Shown: positions 19,530 through 29,989 of the stretch, piece by piece
How positions within the stretch are numbered: position 1 is the stretch's first letter
Layout: every line of letters starts with the position of its first letter
DNA from: Cytidiella melzeri
Taxonomy: Eukaryota > Basidiomycota > Agaricomycetes > Polyporales > Irpicaceae
Reading direction: 5' to 3'
Length of the DNA stretch: 64,000 bases
Assembly (NCBI GenBank): GCA_022592445.1
Contig: JABYQR010000205.1
Location: 18,439 to 82,438, forward strand
Notes under the pieces: model-generated
Database searches by the model: none
Seen by the model: only the letters and a program-made list of their open reading frames with translations
What the model was told of the DNA's origin: nothing
Translations under genes and position numbers: made by a program

Positions 19530-22500
19530 TTCGGGCCGTGATTCGAGCTGCGCAAGCACGCGCCCCACGTTTACCATGTACTAATAGATTTTCCATACTC
19601 GCCTCTGATGTACTAGAGACTGGTTCTGAATCCGAACATTTTCACGTACCTATCACAGTCTCAGGAGTGCGGAGATCTAAAGAAGTCGCAGCTATGATTG
19701 ATAGTGGAGCCTCGACACTATTCATTCATAAACGGTTTGTTCGAGAGCATCGTATTAGGACCCGGAAGTTGAAACAACCCATTCCGGTGTATAACATAGA
19801 CGGGACCCCAAATCGAGACGGGGCTATTGATGAGGTTGCCATTCTCAATATGAGGATAGGAGACCACAAGGAAAGGACCATTTTCACGGTCACTGATATT
19901 GGGCCAGAAGACGTGATCATAGGAATTGATTGGTTGCGGTATCACAATCCCACCATTGATTGGTACGAAGGTATCATCAGGATGGATGGATGTCCTGATG
20001 CATGTAAACCCAGAGAAAGGGTTGAGGAAGCGAAGGAGGTTGCAGCTAAGAGAACAGCTGAGCCTAAACGGAAGAAGAGGACCCCGGGATTACGGAAAGT
20101 TGTGGAACAACTTCCGTACTTGCCGGTGGATACGGAGGAAACCGAAGAAGACCTCGAAGAGACCACGGAAGGTTCAGGAAGTTTGGATGGGGCCGAATCG
20201 CCAAAGTTACAGGCACAGGCCACTACTCAGCTCGGTGGAAAAGGAACTCCCCGACGCATTGTACGCACACGTCCGACACCCATGATACAGGAAGGCGAAC
20301 GTTTGTTCACTCTGGCAGGGTATACGTATTCTAGTGAACTAGCGGAGGTTGAGAACCGGGTGAAACCGGTGAAAACCTTTGAGGAGATGGTGCCTGAGCA
20401 ATATCGACGACATGCTCACATTTTCTCTGAAACGGAATCTCAACGACTTCCAGAACACAAGTCGTACGACCATGCAATTGAGTTGATTCCGGAAGCAAAA
20501 GGATTCCACGCAAAGGTTTACCCGCTATCACACCCTGAGCAAGAAGAGCTTGACAAGTTTATCCAAGAGAATCTAGAGAAAGGGTACATTCGACCGTCGA
20601 AGTCCCCAATGGCGTCTCCCTTCTTCTTTGTCAAGAAAAAGGATGGGAAGTTACGCCCGGTTCAGGACTATCGAAAGTTGAACGAGGTCACCATCAAGAA
20701 CAGATATCCATTACCATTAATTTCTGAACTCATGGATAGACTAAGAGGGGCTAAGTTCTTCACTAAGCTGGACGTCAGATGGGGATACAATAATGTCCGC
20801 ATCAAGGAAGGCGATGAACACAAGGCTGCATTTGTCACCAACCGAGGACTGTTTGAACCCACGGTCATGTTCTTTGGTCTTACCAATTCCCCGGCCACAT
20901 TCCAGAACATGATGAACGACATCTTTGCTGATCTTATTGCTGAGGGCAAGGTCACCGTCTACCTAGATGATATCCTCATCTATTCCAAGGAGATCTCCGA
21001 GCACCGCGAGGTGGTACATGAAGTTCTGAGACGGCTCAGACAACATGATCTGTTTCTTAAACCGGAGAAATGCGAATTTGAGCGTTCAGAGACAGAATAT
21101 CTTGGTGTTATCATTGGTCACAATCAGTTACGCATGGACCCTGTCAAAGTAAAGGCAGTGGCTGAGTGGCCTGTACCGCAGAATGTCTCCGATATTCGCC
21201 GATTCCGTGGGTTTGCAAACTTCTACCGGAGATTCATCAAGGACTTCGGAAAGATATGTAAGCCCTTAGACCGTCTCACGGGCAAGGTTCCTTGGAAATG
21301 GGGTCCTGAAGAACAGTCAGCGTTTGATGAACTCCGCCGACAATTTGTGGAAGCGCCGGTATTGGCCATGTGGAGTTTTGATAGACCCACACGTTTGGAA
21401 ACGGATGCATCCGGGTATGCAATGGGAGGGGTATTGGAACAACAAGCCGAAGACGGCACGTGGCATCCAGTAGCCTATCGGTCTGAAGGCATGACTGAGA
21501 CTGAACGAAACTATGAGATCTACGACCGAGAACTCATGGCAATTGTACGAGCCCTTGAAGACTGGCGTCATTACTTGGAAGGGCTACCAGAGAAATTCCC
21601 TATCTTCTCTGACCACAAGAACCTCGAGTACTGGAAGACAGCTCGTAACTTGACACGCCGTCAAGCACGTTGGTCGTTATTTCTCTCACGTTTCAACTTT
21701 GAGATCATCCCAAAACCCGGGAAATCTATGGGAAAGTCGGATTCCATGTCACGATTGGGTCAACACGAGGTCAAAGATGAAGAAGACAATCTGTCACGAG
21801 TAGTCTTAGCACCTGAGGTGTTCCGAGCTGCTGCTTCTCAACGTGGACAAGCTAGTGTACAACCAGACAAAGACTTGTTGAAACGTATCCGTGAATGTTC
21901 TCTTCGAGAGACCGAGGTGGCAGAAGCACTTGCCAAAGTCAAGAAACTCGGACCTCGTCTTCTTAGCCGCGGACTCGAAGAGTGGAACGTGGAGAATGGA
22001 CTGTTGTTGTTCCGGGGAAAAGTTTACGTCCCTAAAGATGACGAGATCCGAAAGGAACTAGTTCGGAGACACCATGACCTACCTGCTGCCGGACATCCGG
22101 GCAGGTACAAAACACTGGAGTTACTATCTCGGAACTACTGGTGGCCCAGCATGACACGCTTTGTCAACGACTATGTAGACACGTGTGACACCTGTCAAAG
22201 AACCAAGACATACCCCGCCCCACCACGTGGTCCACTCAATCCACTAGATCCGCCCAATGCCCCATGGGAAAGCGTTACCACGGACTTCATTGTCAAATTA
22301 CCGTCATGTAAAGGATACGATTCTATCACAGTCGTAGTTGATCGGACAACAGCGCAGGTGCATTGCTATCCATCACGAGAAAGCATGAAAACTCCCGAAC
22401 ACGTGCAGGACTATATCGCAAACGTGTTTCGACTCCATGGGGTACCTCGCCAGATGATCTCAGACCGCGGATCGGTATTCGCGTCCAAGTTTCTCCGTGC

Positions 22501-22714
22501 TATCTACGATGCACTCGGAGTAAAGTCGTCTATGTCCACTGCGTACCATCCTCAGACAGATGGTAAAACCGAACGTATGAATCAAGAAATAGAACAGTAT
22601 CTCAGAGTGTTCTGCTCCTTCAGACAGGATGACTGGGTAGACTGGTTGCCAATTGCGGAGTTTGCGCTTAATAGCCGTGTACACTCGTCCACCGGGAAGG
22701 CTCCTTTGAACTGA
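19526..22714 (+). CDS. Pol polyprotein: protease, reverse transcriptase, RNase H, integrase
   Basis: About 1,062 codons, reached by the -1 shift at 19520-19526 rather than from its own ATG. Aspartic protease: IDSGAS near residue 59. Reverse transcriptase: KLDVRWGYNN, then YLDD near residue 479. RNase H: ETDASG near residue 625. Integrase: HHCC zinc module (22,070-22,200, ending CDTCQRTK) and catalytic D-D-E at TDFIV, SDRGS and KTERMN. All key residues are present. The frame breaks at TGA 22712-22714: a run of three T in CCTTTGAAC should be four for the integrase to continue (APFELIYGY). Confidence 0.95.
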   Translation: MIRAVIRAAQARAPRLPCTNRFSILASDVLETGSESEHFHVPITVSGVRRSKEVAAMIDSGASTLFIHKRFVREHRIRTRKLKQPIPVYNIDGTPNRDGAIDEVAILNMRIGDHKERTIFTVTDIGPEDVIIGIDWLRYHNPTIDWYEGIIRMDGCPDACKPRERVEEAKEVAAKRTAEPKRKKRTPGLRKVVEQLPYLPVDTEETEEDLEETTEGSGSLDGAESPKLQAQATTQLGGKGTPRRIVRTRPTPMIQEGERLFTLAGYTYSSELAEVENRVKPVKTFEEMVPEQYRRHAHIFSETESQRLPEHKSYDHAIELIPEAKGFHAKVYPLSHPEQEELDKFIQENLEKGYIRPSKSPMASPFFFVKKKDGKLRPVQDYRKLNEVTIKNRYPLPLISELMDRLRGAKFFTKLDVRWGYNNVRIKEGDEHKAAFVTNRGLFEPTVMFFGLTNSPATFQNMMNDIFADLIAEGKVTVYLDDILIYSKEISEHREVVHEVLRRLRQHDLFLKPEKCEFERSETEYLGVIIGHNQLRMDPVKVKAVAEWPVPQNVSDIRRFRGFANFYRRFIKDFGKICKPLDRLTGKVPWKWGPEEQSAFDELRRQFVEAPVLAMWSFDRPTRLETDASGYAMGGVLEQQAEDGTWHPVAYRSEGMTETERNYEIYDRELMAIVRALEDWRHYLEGLPEKFPIFSDHKNLEYWKTARNLTRRQARWSLFLSRFNFEIIPKPGKSMGKSDSMSRLGQHEVKDEEDNLSRVVLAPEVFRAAASQRGQASVQPDKDLLKRIRECSLRETEVAEALAKVKKLGPRLLSRGLEEWNVENGLLLFRGKVYVPKDDEIRKELVRRHHDLPAAGHPGRYKTLELLSRNYWWPSMTRFVNDYVDTCDTCQRTKTYPAPPRGPLNPLDPPNAPWESVTTDFIVKLPSCKGYDSITVVVDRTTAQVHCYPSRESMKTPEHVQDYIANVFRLHGVPRQMISDRGSVFASKFLRAIYDALGVKSSMSTAYHPQTDGKTERMNQEIEQYLRVFCSFRQDDWVDWLPIAEFALNSRVHSSTGKAPLN

Positions 22715-23163
22715 TCTATGGGTATCTACCGGAATTCCAGGTGCCTTTGAATCCAGTATCAAACGTTCCCGCAGCAGACGAACGCCTTCGAGCGCTCCGA
22801 GAAGCCCAAGAAGACGCCAAAGCTGCACTACAGCTCACGGCGGAACGCATGAAACGATTCTACGATCACGGAGTTACAAAGGCCCCGCAGTTTAAAGTTG
22901 GTGACAAGGTTTATGTGGAACGCGAGAAGCATCCAAAGGAACAGCCGGTGGCAAAGCTAGCACCAAAACGAGATGGTCCCTATGAGATCTTAGAAAAGAT
23001 TGGGGATTTGAACTACCGGGTTAAGCTTACCATCCGGGACAAGCGCCACCCGGTGTTCCATGTGGATAGGTTGCGACCAGCCAAGACGGCAAGTTTGGTC
23101 CCTAATCGGGAATTTCCTGAACCTGAACCAATTGTGGTAGACGAAGAAGAGAGTACGAGGTAG
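22708..23163 (+). pseudogene. integrase C-terminal part, shifted by -1
   Basis: From about 22,708 the integrase continues in the next frame (FELIYGYLPEFQVPLNP) through the C-terminal DNA-binding region (KVGDKVYVEREKH, LAPKRDGPYEILEKI, HPVFHVDRLRPA). The frame closes at TAG 23161-23163, one base before the chromodomain frame takes over. One missing base on each side would restore a continuous Pol frame. Confidence 0.85.
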
Positions 23164-23609
23164 AACAGATTCTTGATTCAAGGATCTTTGGTCGAAAGAA
23201 GGAATTCCAGTATCGCGTCAAGTGGAAAGGATACCCAGATTCAGAAAACTCCTGGGAACCCGCAACCAACGTTACTCATGCTGATGAAGCGGTTAAAGAC
23301 TTCCACAGACGGCACCCAGGAGCTCCACGACCAATCGCTGCATCTCTATTCTTGGCGATGAATTTTCGACCAATCAACAGAATTTTGAGAAACTACCTTC
23401 CGAAACTCTACGACGCGTATCCTTGTGGGAAGACGGAAAAGACTCAACTCCTGCCTTCCGGAGAAAAGGCCTTTAGGAGGGGGGTAATGTCACGACCATG
23501 CACACTTTTTCCTTTCTTTTCCTTTTATTTTCGTTATCCTACCTTCTCAATTTCCTTATCTTATCTTATCGATGGTACATGGCTACTGCATGTGATCAAG
23601 TGCATGTGA
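23151..23609 (+). pseudogene. chromodomain at the Pol C-terminus, shifted by -1
   Basis: Starts YEVEQILDSR and continues FQYRVKWKGYPDSENSWEP, the aromatic-cage signature of a chromodomain, which in chromoviruses directs integration to marked chromatin. The frame then runs about 120 nt into the 3' LTR before stopping at 23607-23609. It is in a third frame relative to the two preceding Pol segments. Confidence 0.85.
23475..23487 (+). other. polypurine tract
   Basis: AGGAGGGGGGTAA directly precedes the 3' LTR, the expected place for plus-strand DNA priming. Confidence 0.8.
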
Positions 23610-23936
23610 CAGACTGGTCACATGATCATAGAAGGTGCTGGAACATTGTAGAACATCACACCATAGCACACCATACATTCCCACGGCAGTGTTAGGAGTA
23701 CAGACCCGGTACCAGGGGTCCTTGTCTGAGATGTATATAAACCCACTCTGTAGCTCCCTAAAGACCTCAGATTCTACCTCCTGGTCTTTAGCTCATCGTT
23801 AGCTGCTCCCTCGTCGTCGTCTCTCCCCCTTTCATCATCATCATCCCTGTCGTCATCGTCCACGCGAGTTCGCTCGTCGTTCCTCCCCCGTCGTCACTTC
23901 CTCTCTCTTCATAAGAGTTTGGTTGTGTTCTTGACA
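23488..23936 (+). repeat. 3' LTR of the chromovirus
   Basis: Same length as the 5' LTR and identical except for one G-to-A change at a CpG (ATCGC to ATCAC). Followed by the target duplication CTTTG. Confidence 0.95.
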
Positions 23937-24280
23937 CTTTGCCAAATAGATGTATACAAAGCACAATGGTCTCTTATGCTTACAAGTGTACTGAAGGATG
24001 ACTACGTATGATCAAATACTACTCAGGCTTAGGAGAATAGAAGTCTGGCTGAGTATTACTGTATTCTTGAGTAGCATATAGTGATATTCAAATTGACAGG
24101 GAGCACCCCAGAATTCTCTTGCTTGTCTCTCTGATTTGGACCAAACCTTTTGCAGGCCCTCAACCCCTACTTACGCATGTCATTGCCTCTTGTGAGGTCT
24201 GGTGTGTTTGTGCCTGATCCCTTTGTGTCCAAGAAGTGTATCAGTGTCTCAATGTGATTCAATTTTGTGCTCTGGCACAA
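23937..24280. other. CpG-poor right flank of the chromovirus
   Basis: Begins with the target duplication CTTTG. AT-rich and nearly CpG-free; no ORF or terminal repeat recognised. Probably a continuation of the older decayed retroelement to its right. Confidence 0.45.
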
Positions 24281-24495
24281 GCCCAGAAAGACCATTTTTA
24301 CCGCAGATCCTCTGTCCAGGAGGCCAGATCATGAAGAGATGGTAAGTTCTGATAATGAGGACACAATTTTTCTTGAACCAAGTTTTTTGCCATCTCTGCT
24401 ATCAAAAACTCTCATGACTTGCCTATCAACAACAACGAAACACTAAGACAGGCCAAGGAAGCACTCATGAATGACATAGTTACCAAGGACTATTA

Positions 24496-24930
24496 GGGCC
24501 TGATCGGCGGCGCATTATGTAGGCGCATTATTCCGTAGCTACCAGCCAAACAAAATAATGCGACTTATTCCCACGGCGCTCGGCGCTCAGCCGTGACATT
24601 GTGTGACTGTCTGTGACTTGAACTGTCATACGCCGTCACGCCGTGAGCTGGCAGGCCGCAGACGACTTCCCTCGCGCTTTTCTCACTCCTGCTATGGCAA
24701 AAGCTCCGGCAACTGTTCCTGCAGCCTCTCGGGCCAAGTGGAAACCTTCTGCTCAGGCTGCTAGGGAAGGACGAAGGGGAGAAGCAAAGACTGCAGGTGC
24801 GACCGCTCGCGGCGGACGTCACAGCCAGACTGATCCTATTTCCTTTTCGGGGCCAACCAGTCACATCAATTAATATGCGCCCGTCTACATAATGCGCATT
24901 CGTCTACATAATGCGCCGCCGATCAGGCCC
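24496..24930. mobile_element. PIF/Harbinger-like MITE nested in the gypsy relic, 435 bp
   Basis: Perfect 27-bp terminal inverted repeats (24496-24522 and 24904-24930) begin GGGCCTGATCGG. The flanking TTA on both sides (24493-24495, 24931-24933) is a 3-bp target duplication, as made by PIF/Harbinger transposases. A subterminal motif (ctacataatgcgc) is repeated at the right end. The interior is CpG-rich, unlike its surroundings. It holds a short open frame starting at 24694 that may be a remnant of an element protein; no transposase motif is present, so the copy is non-autonomous. Confidence 0.85.
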
Positions 24931-25325
24931 TTAGCAGTTACATAACTCTGGTCCTAGGGAGTTCAAGAAATCACTAGAGGAATGGGAATTTTGAGAATGG
25001 ATTACTCCTATACCGTGAAAAAGTCTACATCCCCAAAGATCAGAAATTAGATGTGAGATGCCAAATCATCCAGATGCATCATGATCCACCTTCTGCTGAA
25101 CATCCTGGCAGATGGAAAACATACAAACTGATCTCAAGAAACTACTGGCGGCCAGGTTCAACCACTGATGTCAAGAGATATATGACAGGCTGCAACAAAT
25201 GTCAGCAAATGAAGACTTGTTCACAGCCTTACAGACCACTCATCCCTAATCCAGGTTCAGCCAAACCTTGGGATATCATGACTGTCAACTTGATTACTCA
25301 ATTAATGGAGTCTGATGGCTTCAAT

Positions 25326-25375
25326 ACTGGTCATCAATCTGCGACAGAGTGGCTGTTGACATCTTCGACAAGACA
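25326..25375 (+). repeat. 50-bp copy of a dehydrogenase exon segment, changed only at CpG
   Basis: Matches 25912-25961, inside exon 1 of the adjacent dehydrogenase, in 45 of 50 positions. All five differences are CpG in the gene and TpG or CpA here. Similarity stops abruptly at both ends. Confidence 0.85.
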
Positions 25376-25440
25376 TGCCTGCACTGGAACAATTCTACTT
25401 CATTCTTCAGGAATAGGACTTCAGCCACTTTAGTAATCTT

Positions 25441-25850
25441 TCAGACCCTCAAATCATTAGCCAACTGTGTGTGTTGTTTTTGACCTCAGGTCTCAAGATA
25501 CGGAATCAGCTGTAAAGGAAGGTCACTTTCATCAAAGTTTCACAGACAAGTTGTATGTAACCCTGGAGGAGGGTTGCATGTGCTTGTTACCTCTTTTGGA
25601 TATGGTCAATATAGCACGCTGCCACGGCAAACAATGACTGGGTCCTGAAGCTACTCGACCTGACGCGGGAAAGCTGGCCCTGTTCCTGGTCGTCGAGTTC
25701 AAACACATCATATCACGCAACGTATTGGCTTTCTGCCGTACTGCTTCTGTGACCTGGACTTGTCGTATTTGTTCGCACTGCTGTCCTGTTTGAGCGCCAC
25801 TTATAGCAGTACACTTCCCCACTGGCATTGGGAAGATAACAGACTCGGAC
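25441..25850. other. upstream region of the dehydrogenase gene
   Basis: Transition from CpG-poor repeat debris to normal composition at about 25,640. No repeat boundary or TATA box was clearly identified. Confidence 0.4.
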
Positions 25851-26948
25851 ATGGCCCCCGTCAAAGTTGCGATTCTCGACGACTACCAACACGTCGCTCT
25901 CACTGCGGCAGACTGGTCATCGATCCGCGACAGAGTGGCTGTCGACGTCTTCGACGAGACACTCTCGGACGAAGATGCGCTTGTCAGACGACTCGAGCCG
26001 TACCCAGTCGTCTGCGCCATGCGCGAGAGGACAAAATTCCCTGCGTCGCTGCTCGACCGACTGCCCAACCTGAAACTCATCGCGACGACTGGGATGTGGA
26101 ACGCTAGCATCGATGTCGCGTACGCTAAGAAGAAGGGCATTGTCGTGTCGGGTACGGGGGGCGGGGGGAACTCTACGCTGGAACACATCTGGGCGTTGAT
26201 CTTGGCTACCGCGAGGTACATCGCGTTGGAGGATGCAGGTGTGAAGGCGAGGAGGCAGATCTGGCAGACGACTGTTCCGATTGCGGTGGCAGGAAAGACG
26301 TTGGGTTTGGTAGGCGTTGGAAAGTTGGGTCAGGCTACTGCAAAGGTGGGGGGTCAATGCGAGTGCGCGAACAACTGTTGATTGACGAGAGGCATTCTTT
26401 TTAGATCGCAAAGGCATTCGACATGAAAGTCGTCGCGTGGTCGCCACACCTGACACCTGAGCGAGCTGCGGCTGCTGGTGTCGGTTTTGTGGCGACAAAG
26501 GAAGAGCTGTTTGAACAGAGCGACATCGTCTCCATCCATCTCGTTCTCTCTGAAAGCACACGCCGTCTCATCACAGCGACCGATCTTGCGCTGCTCAAAC
26601 CGACGGCGCTGTTCATCAATACATCTCGAGGGCCGATCGTGGATGAAGAGGCGTTGGTCAAGGTGTTGCAGGAGAAGAGGATTGCGGGTGCTGGACTGGA
26701 CGTGTTCGATGTCGAGCCTTTGCCGTTGGATCACCCTTTGAGGAGCTTAACAAACGTGACGTTAACACCGCACACTGGCTATGTCAGCGATGATAATTAC
26801 AAGGTCAGTTGAATACTTGGATGCAAGAGATGGTCATGCTCACATTAGCTCTGGCTCTGGTACACAGGTCTTCTGGGAGCAGACTGTAGACAACATCAGA
26901 GGTTTTTTGGACGGTGAAGCCAAGCGTGTCCTGCCAGATTCACGATAA
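25851..26948 (+). CDS. NAD-dependent D-2-hydroxyacid dehydrogenase family protein, 324 aa
   Basis: Oxidoreductase acting on D-2-hydroxy acids (relatives include phosphoglycerate, glycerate and formate dehydrogenases); substrate not predictable here. Exons: 25851-26345, 26405-26803, 26868-26948. The nucleotide-binding fold carries GLVGVGKLG. The catalytic set is visible: Arg in NTSRGPIVDE, Glu in DVFDVEPLP, His in LTPHTGYVS. Length is normal. The donor of intron 1 (GTGGGG) is weak, but joining to IAKAFDMKVVAW restores the fold. It borders the TE island, and a 50-bp piece of its first exon is duplicated 586 bp upstream. Confidence 0.93.
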
Positions 26949-27142
26949 TTCCAGTAGTGTTGTACGTGTAGTTGTAAGCAGCATTGTGCAATGGACAAAA
27001 GACAGAAAGCGTGTTTTGGCCTGGCGTGACTGTGCGGGAGGCCACGCGGTGTGACCTGTTTTAGAGCGTCCTCGAGCAATCTCTGTTCTGCGCGTTTCCT
27101 TCCCACTTCTAACTCGTCCACATCCTCGCTCGCCAATAAACA

Positions 27143-29049
27143 ATGGAGTCTCGTCTGGCCCACCGTAGAAATGGTGCGTGCTGTTGCTGTTCATGGTCGC
27201 AGTGACAATTTTACGCGTCTGGATGTTGGCGATGTGACTGATAGGCTTGTTCTCGCAGAGTACAAAAACAAAGGTGGATTGAAGGCGGATGACTTGCGTC
27301 GCCGACGTGAAGAGCAGCAGGTGGAGATCAGGAGGCAGAAACGAGAGGAAAATATTGCAAAGAGGCGCAACCCCATGCCCTCCACAGGCGACGACTCTGA
27401 AGATGAGACCTCCGGTGCAGCATGGGGCGACTCTCCTGTGAGTTCTCGATTTCTTTTGTACCTTATTGTACCTCATGCTCACCGTCGCGGGCTCAGCTTG
27501 CTGAAAGCATGGTTGCCGATGTCTTTTCCGATGATGCTGAACGTCAGTTGGACGCTACCACCAAATTCCGCAAGCTGCTCTCAAAGGAGAAGAACCCTCC
27601 AATCGAGCGCGTTATCGAGTGCAATGTTGTCCCACGTTTCGTTTCGTTCCTCAGAGGTGACAATGCCATGCTTCAGGTATGTGTGGTTGCATTGCAGTCC
27701 ACATATGCACTCACACCTCGCTACAGTTCGAAGCAGCTTGGGCGCTCACGAACATCGCTTCTGGGACTGCTGAACACACTCAAACCGTCATTGGCGCTGG
27801 CGCCGTGCCAGAGTTCATCAAGTTGCTCTCGGCGAGCGTGAACGACGTGCGAGAACAGGCTGTATGGGCTCTTGGTAACATTGCCGGCGATAGCCCCCAG
27901 TGCCGCGACTATGTCCTCCAGCAGGGTGCTCTTCGCCCTCTGTTGGCTCTGCTCAGCGAGAACCACAAGCTCAGCATGCTGAGAAACGCGACATGGACCT
28001 TGAGCAACTTTTGTCGTGGAAAGTCTCCTCAGCCAGATTGGGAACTGGTACGTATCCCAACTTGATCTTACCGTGCTGGCACTATGTCTAAACTTCACAA
28101 TCTAGATCTCCCCTGCACTCACTGTTCTCACAAAGCTGATATACTCTTTGGACGACGAAATCCTCATTGACGCGTGCTGGGCTATTTCTTATCTTTCTGA
28201 TGGCTCCAACGACAAAATCCAGGCGGTCATCGAGTCTGGTGTGTGCCGACGACTCGTAGACCTTCTCATGCACACGTCTACCACAGTCCAAACGCCTGCC
28301 CTTCGCTCGGTCGGCAACATCGTTACTGGTGACGACATGCAGACTCAGGTAGTGATCGCTTCTGGCGCTCTCACTGCCCTCCTCTCTTTACTGTCGTCTC
28401 CCAAAGACGGTATCAGGAAGGAAGCATGCTGGACCATCTCCAACATTACTGCAGGCTCACCGCCACAGATTCAAGCCGTCATCGACGCGAACATCATCCC
28501 ACCGTTGATCAACATTCTCTCAAATGCTGATTTCAAGACTCGCAAGGAGGCATGTTGGGCCATCTCGAACGCCACGTCCGGTGGATTGCAGGAGCCATCT
28601 CAGATCCGCTACCTGGTCTCGCAAGGTTGCATCAAGCCGCTCTGCGATTTGCTAACCATGATGGACAACAAGATCATCCAAGTCGCTCTTGATGGTCTTG
28701 ATAATATCCTGAAGGTCGGTGAGATCGACAAGCAGGCTCAGGGCCCTGGCGCGGTCAACCAGTACGCGCTGTTCGTCGAGGAGGCTGGTGGCATGGTCAC
28801 CATCCACAACTTGCAGCAGCATGACAACATGGAGATCTACAGGAAGGCGTATAACATCATGGACAAATACTTCCCTGATGACGACGATGTCGACGCTGGT
28901 ATCGGTGCTCCCACTGTTGATGCGTCGGGTGCTTTCGCGGTATGTTCGTTCACTTTGGAACTCGAGGATTGCCAGCTGACCAGCTTTGTCCCTAGTTCAA
29001 CCAAGATGGTGGCGCTGCTCCTGCTGGTGGATTCCATTTTGGTCAGTGA
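27143..29049 (+). CDS. importin subunit alpha (karyopherin alpha), 532 aa
   Basis: Adaptor that binds classical nuclear localisation signals and joins importin beta for nuclear import. Exons: 27143-27173, 27259-27437, 27497-27676, 27727-28047, 28106-28939, 28996-29049. The importin-beta-binding domain (residues 1-50) is Arg/Lys-rich ([20 protein letters not shown]). About ten armadillo repeats follow with the Trp/Asn ladder that holds the signal peptide ([72 protein letters not shown]). It ends in an acidic stretch and a Gly-rich tail (GGFHFGQ). Length matches SRP1-type proteins. Confidence 0.97.
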
Positions 29050-29492
29050 TAGGTTTGGTCTAGTTTAGTTTTCTTCTCGTCCCCATCTCTCCTTGTTATC
29101 ACCCGCTATGTTGTCGTACCAGTTCTCAACCACCCAAATTATCGATTGTCAACCTTTGCATCGCACTTCTTCTCTGCCAAGTTTGTTGCGGCCTTTGGCT
29201 CCGCACCTGTTGTTGGCCAGCTATCGGCCTCTGAGACGTTTTGTTTCCGTTCTTGTCGTACATTTTTTCATTCTCATTTGGAGACGGTCATACAGTTCAT
29301 TCACCTTACACAAAAGCATGAAAACGAATCTAAAGTGTATTATCATTGTGCGAACCATGCTTGGACGTGCATGTATTGTATCGCACTCGTCATCGTAACG
29401 TTCCCTATGATCATCCTCCGTCTTGAGTGGACAACGCATATCTCACACCAACCATGTGTGATTGTTCACGAACCTCTGCGAGTTGCGCACAC
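29050..29492. other. 3' flanks of convergent importin alpha and LSM5 genes
   Basis: Lies between two convergent stop codons. Short ORFs have no protein character. Nothing else seen. Confidence 0.5.
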
Positions 29493-29989
29493 TCATGAGT
29501 CGGGGCCGTTACTTCCTGGTATCAGCTACAGTATTGTCCATTAGACCTTGGTCAGAGGGCGATCAAGAGACGACTGTCCGTACCATGCAGATGTTGTTGC
29601 CGTTCAGCAGGGTTTGGTGCAGATGGGTTTGCTTGCGCCCTTCCGGCGTGATCTCGCTGTGAGGGCACTGAGTTACTTGCGATAATTCCACCCTCCCAAG
29701 CTATCTGACTCACTATTCGGTCACATCCTCTAATACCATGTCTACCGGAGTTCACACAATTTAGCACCACCGACAACTTGCACTTATATGCGCAAAGAAG
29801 TGACTTACTGACAAAGTCGTCGAAACCGAGCAGCGTCCCGGTGAACTCTCGCTCACTCTTCATGATGACCCATATCCGCGAGCCAATACACCTGTCAATC
29901 AACTCTGGAGACCCATAGGTCAGTGATGTTCTAGTGCATTGTCAATACAGGACTTGGGACTGACCTAGAGGAAGGATCTGGGACGCCAT
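29493..29989 (-). CDS. LSM5: U6 snRNA-associated Sm-like protein LSm5, 84 aa
   Basis: Member of the heptameric LSm rings: LSm2-8 stabilises U6 snRNA in the nucleus, LSm1-7 promotes mRNA decapping in the cytoplasm. Exons in transcript order: 29989-29965, 29904-29809, 29741-29714, 29656-29584, 29525-29493. Sm motif 1 reads [29 protein letters not shown] and Sm motif 2 is NGNNICMLIPG. The N-terminal [19 protein letters not shown] is also typical. Length fits. Five exons for 84 codons, one of 28 nt. Its start lies 120 bp from that of the divergent ribosomal protein gene. Confidence 0.96.

Larger units (their letters stand above)
16843..23936 (+). mobile_element. full-length Ty3/gypsy chromovirus LTR retrotransposon, 7,094 bp
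   Basis: Two 449-bp LTRs (16843-17291 and 23488-23936) flank gag-pol-chromodomain coding DNA. The 5 bp CTTTG precedes the left LTR (16838-16842) and follows the right one (23937-23941), a clean target-site duplication. Domain order is Gag, protease, reverse transcriptase, RNase H, integrase, chromodomain, which defines chromoviruses of the Tf1/sushi type. The LTRs differ at one base (G in the left, A in the right, at a CpG), so insertion is recent. Despite this, the reading frame changes by -1 at several points; see the individual ORFs. Its CpG content is normal, unlike the DNA on both sides. Confidence 0.97.
24281..25440 (+). mobile_element. decayed Ty3/gypsy pol relic
   Basis: Fragments of a second, older gypsy element. 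The end of RNase H is readable at about 24,295-24,345 (TADPLSRRPDHEE). Then come pieces of the linker (LRQAKEAL, NDIVTKDY) and, after the MITE, the integrase zinc module (25,020-25,220: MHHDPPSAEHPGRW ... CNKCQQMKT) and the beginning of the core (LITQLMESDGF). Frameshifts and stops disable it. CpG is strongly depleted. Its left and right ends were not found. The reading breaks off at a 50-bp segment copied from the neighbouring dehydrogenase gene. Confidence 0.85.

Noticed and set aside
24643..24873. 75-codon ORF inside the MITE as a gene
   Set aside because: No start context or domain; regarded as a remnant within a non-autonomous element.
28148..29068. Importin alpha ending at 29068 without the last intron
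   Set aside because: The intron 28940-28995 has good splice sites and its removal gives the Gly-rich end GGFHFGQ.
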